The position numbers and the translations under genes are program-made. This document shows positions 5,290-7,965 of a stretch of 7,965 nucleotides of DNA, piece by piece (the first letter of the stretch is position 1; each line of letters starts with the position of its first letter). The notes beneath the pieces are model-generated. The model did not search any database, was not told the DNA's origin, and saw only the letters and a program-made list of their open reading frames with translations. Origin of the DNA: an uncultured Methylococcaceae bacterium. GTDB taxonomy: Bacteria; Pseudomonadota; Gammaproteobacteria; Methylococcales; Methylomonadaceae. Where the stretch lies: NCBI GenBank assembly GCA_903903365.1, contig CAIUYS010000010.1, positions 1 to 7,965 of the forward strand. Direction: 5' to 3'.

Positions 5290-5850
5290 ATGTCTCGATT
5301 TGATTTCACCCCAACTCCACTGACTGGACTGGCCTTGGTGCAGCGTAAAGTCACTGAAGATCATCGCGGCTTTTTATCACGTTTTTATTGTGCCAATGAC
5401 TTCAGCGAGGCGGGTCTAAATACGCCAATTACCCAAATCAATCACACCTTAACCAAAACCAAAGGCGCAGTGCGTGGATTGCACTTTCAAAATCCTCCGC
5501 ATGCTGAAATCAAGCTCGTCAGTTGCTTGCAGGGCGAGATATTTGACGTTGCGGTTGATTTACGGAAAAACTCTTCCACTTTTTTACAATGGTATGGTGT
5601 GGTATTATCTGCACGGAATCGGCAAAGCCTGCTCATCCCGGAAGGGTTTGCACATGGTTTTCAGGCATTATCCCAAGATTGCGAGTTGATTTATTTGCAC
5701 ACAGCAGTTTATTATCCGGAAGCAGAGGGAGCGCTAAATGTTGCTGATCCAAGATTAAACATAGCTTGGCCACTTGCTATCACCGAGATTTCCGAAAGAG
5801 ATCGTAACCACAAATTGATTGAACAGGACTTTCAGGGAATTACTTTATGA
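5290..5850 (+). CDS. rfbC: RmlC-type NDP-4-keto-6-deoxyhexose 3,5-epimerase
   Basis: The 186-residue cupin enzyme belongs to the dTDP-4-dehydrorhamnose 3,5-epimerase family. DHRGFLSRFY lies at 24-33 and VRGLHFQ at 61-67, giving catalytic H65. K75 follows in EIKLVSCLQG, then GEIFDVAVDLR at 82-92, IPEGFAHGFQ at 116-125 and Y141 in the TAVYY loop. D171 in ISERD completes the His-Asp dyad. These correspond to H63, K73, Tyr and D170 of the Salmonella enzyme. The usual glutamate of the GFF-x-E motif is R31 here. Its neighbours make CDP-4-keto-6-deoxyglucose, not the dTDP sugar, so the likely substrate is CDP-linked (inference). It may epimerise C3 only or both C3 and C5. The ribosome binding site is AAGG at 5276-5279. 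The last four bases overlap the next start. Confidence 0.9.
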   Translation: MSRFDFTPTPLTGLALVQRKVTEDHRGFLSRFYCANDFSEAGLNTPITQINHTLTKTKGAVRGLHFQNPPHAEIKLVSCLQGEIFDVAVDLRKNSSTFLQWYGVVLSARNRQSLLIPEGFAHGFQALSQDCELIYLHTAVYYPEAEGALNVADPRLNIAWPLAITEISERDRNHKLIEQDFQGITL

Positions 5851-7070
5851 AGTGTCGCCATTGCCAGGCTGAGCTAACCATACCGTTGGTGGATTTGGGT
5901 TCAGCACCCCCATCCAACGCGTATCTAACCCGGCAAACACTGCACGCCCCAGAGAAATATTTTCCTTTGCGGGTGCTGGTTTGTACGCAATGCTGGTTAG
6001 TTCAGACGGAAGATTACGCCCAAGCCGACGAACTGTTCAATTCCGATTATGCCTATTTTTCCAGTACCTCAACCGGCTGGTTGGCTCATGCGGCAAAGTA
6101 CGCAGAAAAAATGACTCATCAATTGCACCTCACCCAAGACAGTCTGGTTATTGAGGTTGCTTCCAATGATGGTTATCTTCTCAAGAATTTTGTGGCTGCC
6201 GGAATTCCTTGTTTAGGTATCGAACCGACTGATAGTACCGCCTCGGCTTCTGAAAAAATCGGAATTTCTGTTATCCGCGAGTTTTTTGGTGAGCAACTTG
6301 GCAAACAACTCTCTGCCACTGGCAAACAGGCCGACCTTATCGCCGGTAACAACGTTTATGCCCATGTGCCAGATATTAACGACTTTACCCTAGGTCTAAA
6401 AGCGGCGCTAAAACCTGGCGGCACTATCACGCTTGAATTTCCTCATTTAATGCGGTTACTTGAGCACACTCAGTTCGATACTATCTATCACGAACATTTT
6501 TCTTATCTGTCGCTTTATACAGTCGAGTGCATTTTTAAGTCTGCTGGCTTACGCGTTTGGGATGTCGAAGAATTACCAACTCATGGTGGTAGTCTACGAA
6601 TTTATGGTTGTCATGATCAAGATTCTCGTCAAAATTCCCCTAGCGTTAAGGCAATACTGACAGCGGAAGAACAAAATGGCCTGCAAACAATCGCCACTTA
6701 CCAATACTTTCAGGATAAGGCCGATAGGATTAAGGATGACCTTTTAATTTTTCTGATAGAACAAAAAAAGGCTGGCAAAAAAGTAGCCTCTTACGGTGCA
6801 GCAGCAAAAGGTAACACCCTTCTGAATTATGCAGGTGTTAAACCTGATTTATTACCGTTTGTTTGCGATGCAGCTGGAGCCAAACAGGGCAAGTTTATGC
6901 CAGGTAGTCATATACCGATACTGGCACCGACAGCATTAGTCGAACAGCGCCCTGATTATCTGGTGATTCTGCCGTGGAATATTGCCGCCGAAGTTAAGCA
7001 ACAAAATGCACATTTAGCAGAATTGGGTACAAAATTCGTCACAGCCGTGCCAACGTTGGCGGTGATATGA
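5847..7070 (+). CDS. SAM-dependent sugar C-methyltransferase, TylC3/TcaB9 type
   Basis: This 407-residue protein has the three domains of NDP-sugar C-methyltransferases. An N-terminal zinc-binding domain carries C3, C6, C46 and C49 (CxxC pairs) and the conserved DLGSAPPSNAYL. A class I methyltransferase fold has the SAM motif EVASNDGYLL at 103-112. The C-terminal domain contains SYGAAAKGNTLLNY (315-328). With a constant offset of 8, residues Y68, H173, Y214, E216 and H217 fall on the catalytic residues I recall for TcaB9 (Y76, H181, Y222, E224, H225). HGGS is present at 246-249. Known relatives add a methyl group to C3 of a dTDP-4-keto-6-deoxy sugar; here a CDP-linked sugar is implied by the operon. 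The start overlaps the epimerase stop (ATGA), with AGGGA at 5834-5838 as ribosome binding site. The length is typical. Confidence 0.94.
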   Translation: MKCRHCQAELTIPLVDLGSAPPSNAYLTRQTLHAPEKYFPLRVLVCTQCWLVQTEDYAQADELFNSDYAYFSSTSTGWLAHAAKYAEKMTHQLHLTQDSLVIEVASNDGYLLKNFVAAGIPCLGIEPTDSTASASEKIGISVIREFFGEQLGKQLSATGKQADLIAGNNVYAHVPDINDFTLGLKAALKPGGTITLEFPHLMRLLEHTQFDTIYHEHFSYLSLYTVECIFKSAGLRVWDVEELPTHGGSLRIYGCHDQDSRQNSPSVKAILTAEEQNGLQTIATYQYFQDKADRIKDDLLIFLIEQKKAGKKVASYGAAAKGNTLLNYAGVKPDLLPFVCDAAGAKQGKFMPGSHIPILAPTALVEQRPDYLVILPWNIAAEVKQQNAHLAELGTKFVTAVPTLAVI

Positions 7071-7144
7071 TTGACAATTTTGGTAGCTTGCATATCAGCA
7101 TTAGCCATTATCTAAAATTCACTGAGTTGAAGCTATGCGATTAA
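7067..7144 (+). other. 25-codon frame opening in ATGA overlap with the methyltransferase, possible stump of the next operon gene
   Basis: ATG at 7067-7069 overlaps the methyltransferase stop, the same coupling seen between the epimerase and methyltransferase genes. The frame reads MIDNFGSLHISISHYLKF and stops at TAA 7142-7144, inside the following small frame. I do not recognise it. It may be the first residues of a former downstream sugar gene cut by the junction with the toxin-antitoxin block, or chance. No separate ribosome binding site is needed given the overlap. Confidence 0.3.
7071..7098 (+). promoter_or_regulatory. Possible promoter for the toxin-antitoxin block
   Basis: A perfect TTGACA -35 at 7071-7076 is followed after 16 bases by TATCAG at 7093-7098 (4 of 6 matches to the -10 consensus). 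It starts one base after the methyltransferase stop and would give a leader of about 30 bases before ATG 7135. The -10 is mediocre, so this is tentative. Confidence 0.35.
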
Positions 7145-7275
7145 CGCCTTCACAAGCACAGATCATTAAAAACACGGTAGACCGCGTATTGGGCACACCG
7201 CTTAAACAAATTGATGTTAATGCGTTATACAATAAAAATAATCCTGCTATTTTTGATACCAGGGAGGAAAAATAA
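7135..7275 (+). pseudogene. MntA-like nucleotidyltransferase N-terminal stump, or small ORF coupled to the antitoxin
   Basis: The 46-codon frame begins MRLTPSQAQIIKNTVDRVLG, which resembles the first helix of MntA-type minimal nucleotidyltransferases (MRL(T/S)-P-x-Q, then VFG). In those proteins the GSR-x(n)-GxDxD active site should follow within about 15 residues. Here the sequence switches to TPLKQIDVNALYNKNNPAIF and stops, so no catalytic motif exists. Its TAA (7273-7275) overlaps the antitoxin ATG in TAATG, and the strong AGGGAGGAAA of the antitoxin lies in its last codons. It may be a deletion stump retained as a leader ORF, or a genuine third small component of the toxin-antitoxin operon. 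The MntA resemblance rests on about 20 residues. Confidence 0.4.
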
Positions 7276-7547
7276 TGCTGCAAACCATACAAGTAGAAAT
7301 CGATGCCACAGGCCGTATCCACCCAATGGAAGCGCTGTCTTTTAAACCTGTTGGCAGAGCATTGCTAACTTTATTAGACGCCACCATCGAAACAATGCCT
7401 TTGCAGATAAACGAAGGGCGCGGCAGTGTGGCACGCGCATTAACGCTGCTTTCATCGCCACGCTTTGTTCGCCGACCTGCTGCCAATACCAATGAGATAA
7501 TCAAGCGTATTGCCGCCATGCGTGATGACTGGGACGCCAGTCAATGA
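7275..7547 (+). CDS. Antitoxin of a PIN-domain toxin-antitoxin pair
   Basis: The 90-residue protein is placed directly before a PIN toxin gene and overlaps it by ATGA. The N-terminal part QVEIDATGRIHPMEAL at 6-21, followed by GRALLTLLD at 27-35, has the two-strand look of DUF104/AbrB-like antitoxins (I-D-x-x-G-R-(I/V)-x-P-x-E-x-L), which form a DNA-binding barrel. The C-terminal part (about 60-90, SPRFVRRPAANTNEIIKRIA then MRDDWD) is probably the segment that binds and blocks the toxin; that is inference from VapB-type antitoxins. The family name is not certain. The start is well supported by AGGGAGGAAA at 7261-7270, seven bases after GGAGG. Such antitoxins usually repress their own operon together with the toxin. 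Confidence 0.72.
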   Translation: MLQTIQVEIDATGRIHPMEALSFKPVGRALLTLLDATIETMPLQINEGRGSVARALTLLSSPRFVRRPAANTNEIIKRIAAMRDDWDASQ

Positions 7548-7957
7548 TACGAAAGGTTTATCTCGATACCTGCTGTGTTATTTATTTACTGGAGGATGTT
7601 CCGGTTTTTAGCGAACAGATTCGTAACTTCATGGCTATCAATACGGATGCTATCTTATGTGTGTCACCGCTGGTTCGATTGGAAGCTTTGGTTAAACCGA
7701 CTATCGATGGCAACATAGCGTTAATTGCTGATTACGAAATTTTTTTGGCCGATCAACAATGGCTAACAATAGGCGATGTTGAATTTGATCGTGCGCTTGC
7801 CTTGCGTACATGCCATAAAATAAAAACCCCGGATGCGCTACATTTGGCGACAGCCATGCAGCACGATTGTGTTGAATTCTGGACAAATGATGAGCGCTTG
7901 CGACAAGCGGCTACTGGAATGGCAGTTAATATTTTTGACCGGCAAGAGCAGAATTGA
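7544..7957 (+). CDS. PIN-domain toxin ribonuclease (VapC-like)
   Basis: The 137-residue PIN nuclease is intact. The four acidic residues that hold the metal are visible: D8 in KVYLDTCCVIYLLE, E47 in SPLVRLEALV, D97 in KTPDALHLATA and D116 in FWTNDERL. Family knowledge: VapC-like toxins cleave tRNA or rRNA and are held inactive by the cognate antitoxin. The target of this one cannot be told. The length and motif order are standard. ATG 7544 overlaps the antitoxin stop (ATGA), so the two are translationally coupled. No ribosome binding site beyond weak purines is seen, which fits lower toxin than antitoxin synthesis. Confidence 0.92.
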   Translation: MIRKVYLDTCCVIYLLEDVPVFSEQIRNFMAINTDAILCVSPLVRLEALVKPTIDGNIALIADYEIFLADQQWLTIGDVEFDRALALRTCHKIKTPDALHLATAMQHDCVEFWTNDERLRQAATGMAVNIFDRQEQN

Positions 7958-7965
7958 ACATGATC

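Overview
The window looks like accessory chromosomal DNA of a gammaproteobacterium of moderate GC. A methanotroph-type lineage (Methylococcales) is my best guess: DUF2380 exported proteins, HepT/MntA toxin-antitoxin remnants, PIN toxins and group II intron debris often occur together there. This is inference from gene content only; no rRNA, tRNA or other phylogenetic marker is present.

Left flank (1-1601). The 3' end of a MOSC-domain gene is followed by a convergent gene for a small exported DUF2380 protein on the minus strand. An intact VIT/CCC1-family iron/manganese transporter gene then runs divergently from it.

Middle (about 1602-3345). I see no intact gene in these roughly 1.7 kb, which hold at least six broken ones, all on the plus strand: a short HepT-like fragment, the C-terminal end of a DUF86-type HepT, the N-terminal AlbA_2 (Schlafen-like) domain of a truncated protein, the frameshifted C-terminal end of a group II intron reverse transcriptase/maturase, a second HepT-like fragment with an in-frame amber codon, and the C-terminal tail of an Rpn/PD-(D/E)XK transposase-like nuclease. 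Between them lie several hairpins, including two related copies of a REP-like motif. The region reads as a decayed toxin-antitoxin, defence and mobile-element hot spot.

Sugar-nucleotide operon (3456-7070). After a clear intrinsic terminator come four tightly spaced genes: rfbF (glucose-1-phosphate cytidylyltransferase), rfbG (CDP-glucose 4,6-dehydratase), an RmlC-type 3,5-epimerase and a TylC3/TcaB9-type zinc-containing sugar C-methyltransferase. Together they should convert glucose-1-phosphate to CDP-4-keto-6-deoxyglucose, epimerise it, and add a methyl group to a ring carbon, giving a C-branched 6-deoxyhexose for surface polysaccharide. No ketoreductase, aminotransferase or glycosyltransferase follows. 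Instead a start codon overlapping the methyltransferase stop opens a frame of only 25 codons, so the operon may be cut off here.

Right flank (about 7071-7965). A 46-codon frame whose first 20 residues resemble an MntA-type nucleotidyltransferase is coupled by TAATG overlap to an intact antitoxin/PIN-toxin pair, whose two genes overlap by ATGA.

The most interesting elements are the CDP-sugar C-methylation operon with its missing end, and the repeated HepT/MntA debris on both sides of it. I did not find a convincing wholly new system.
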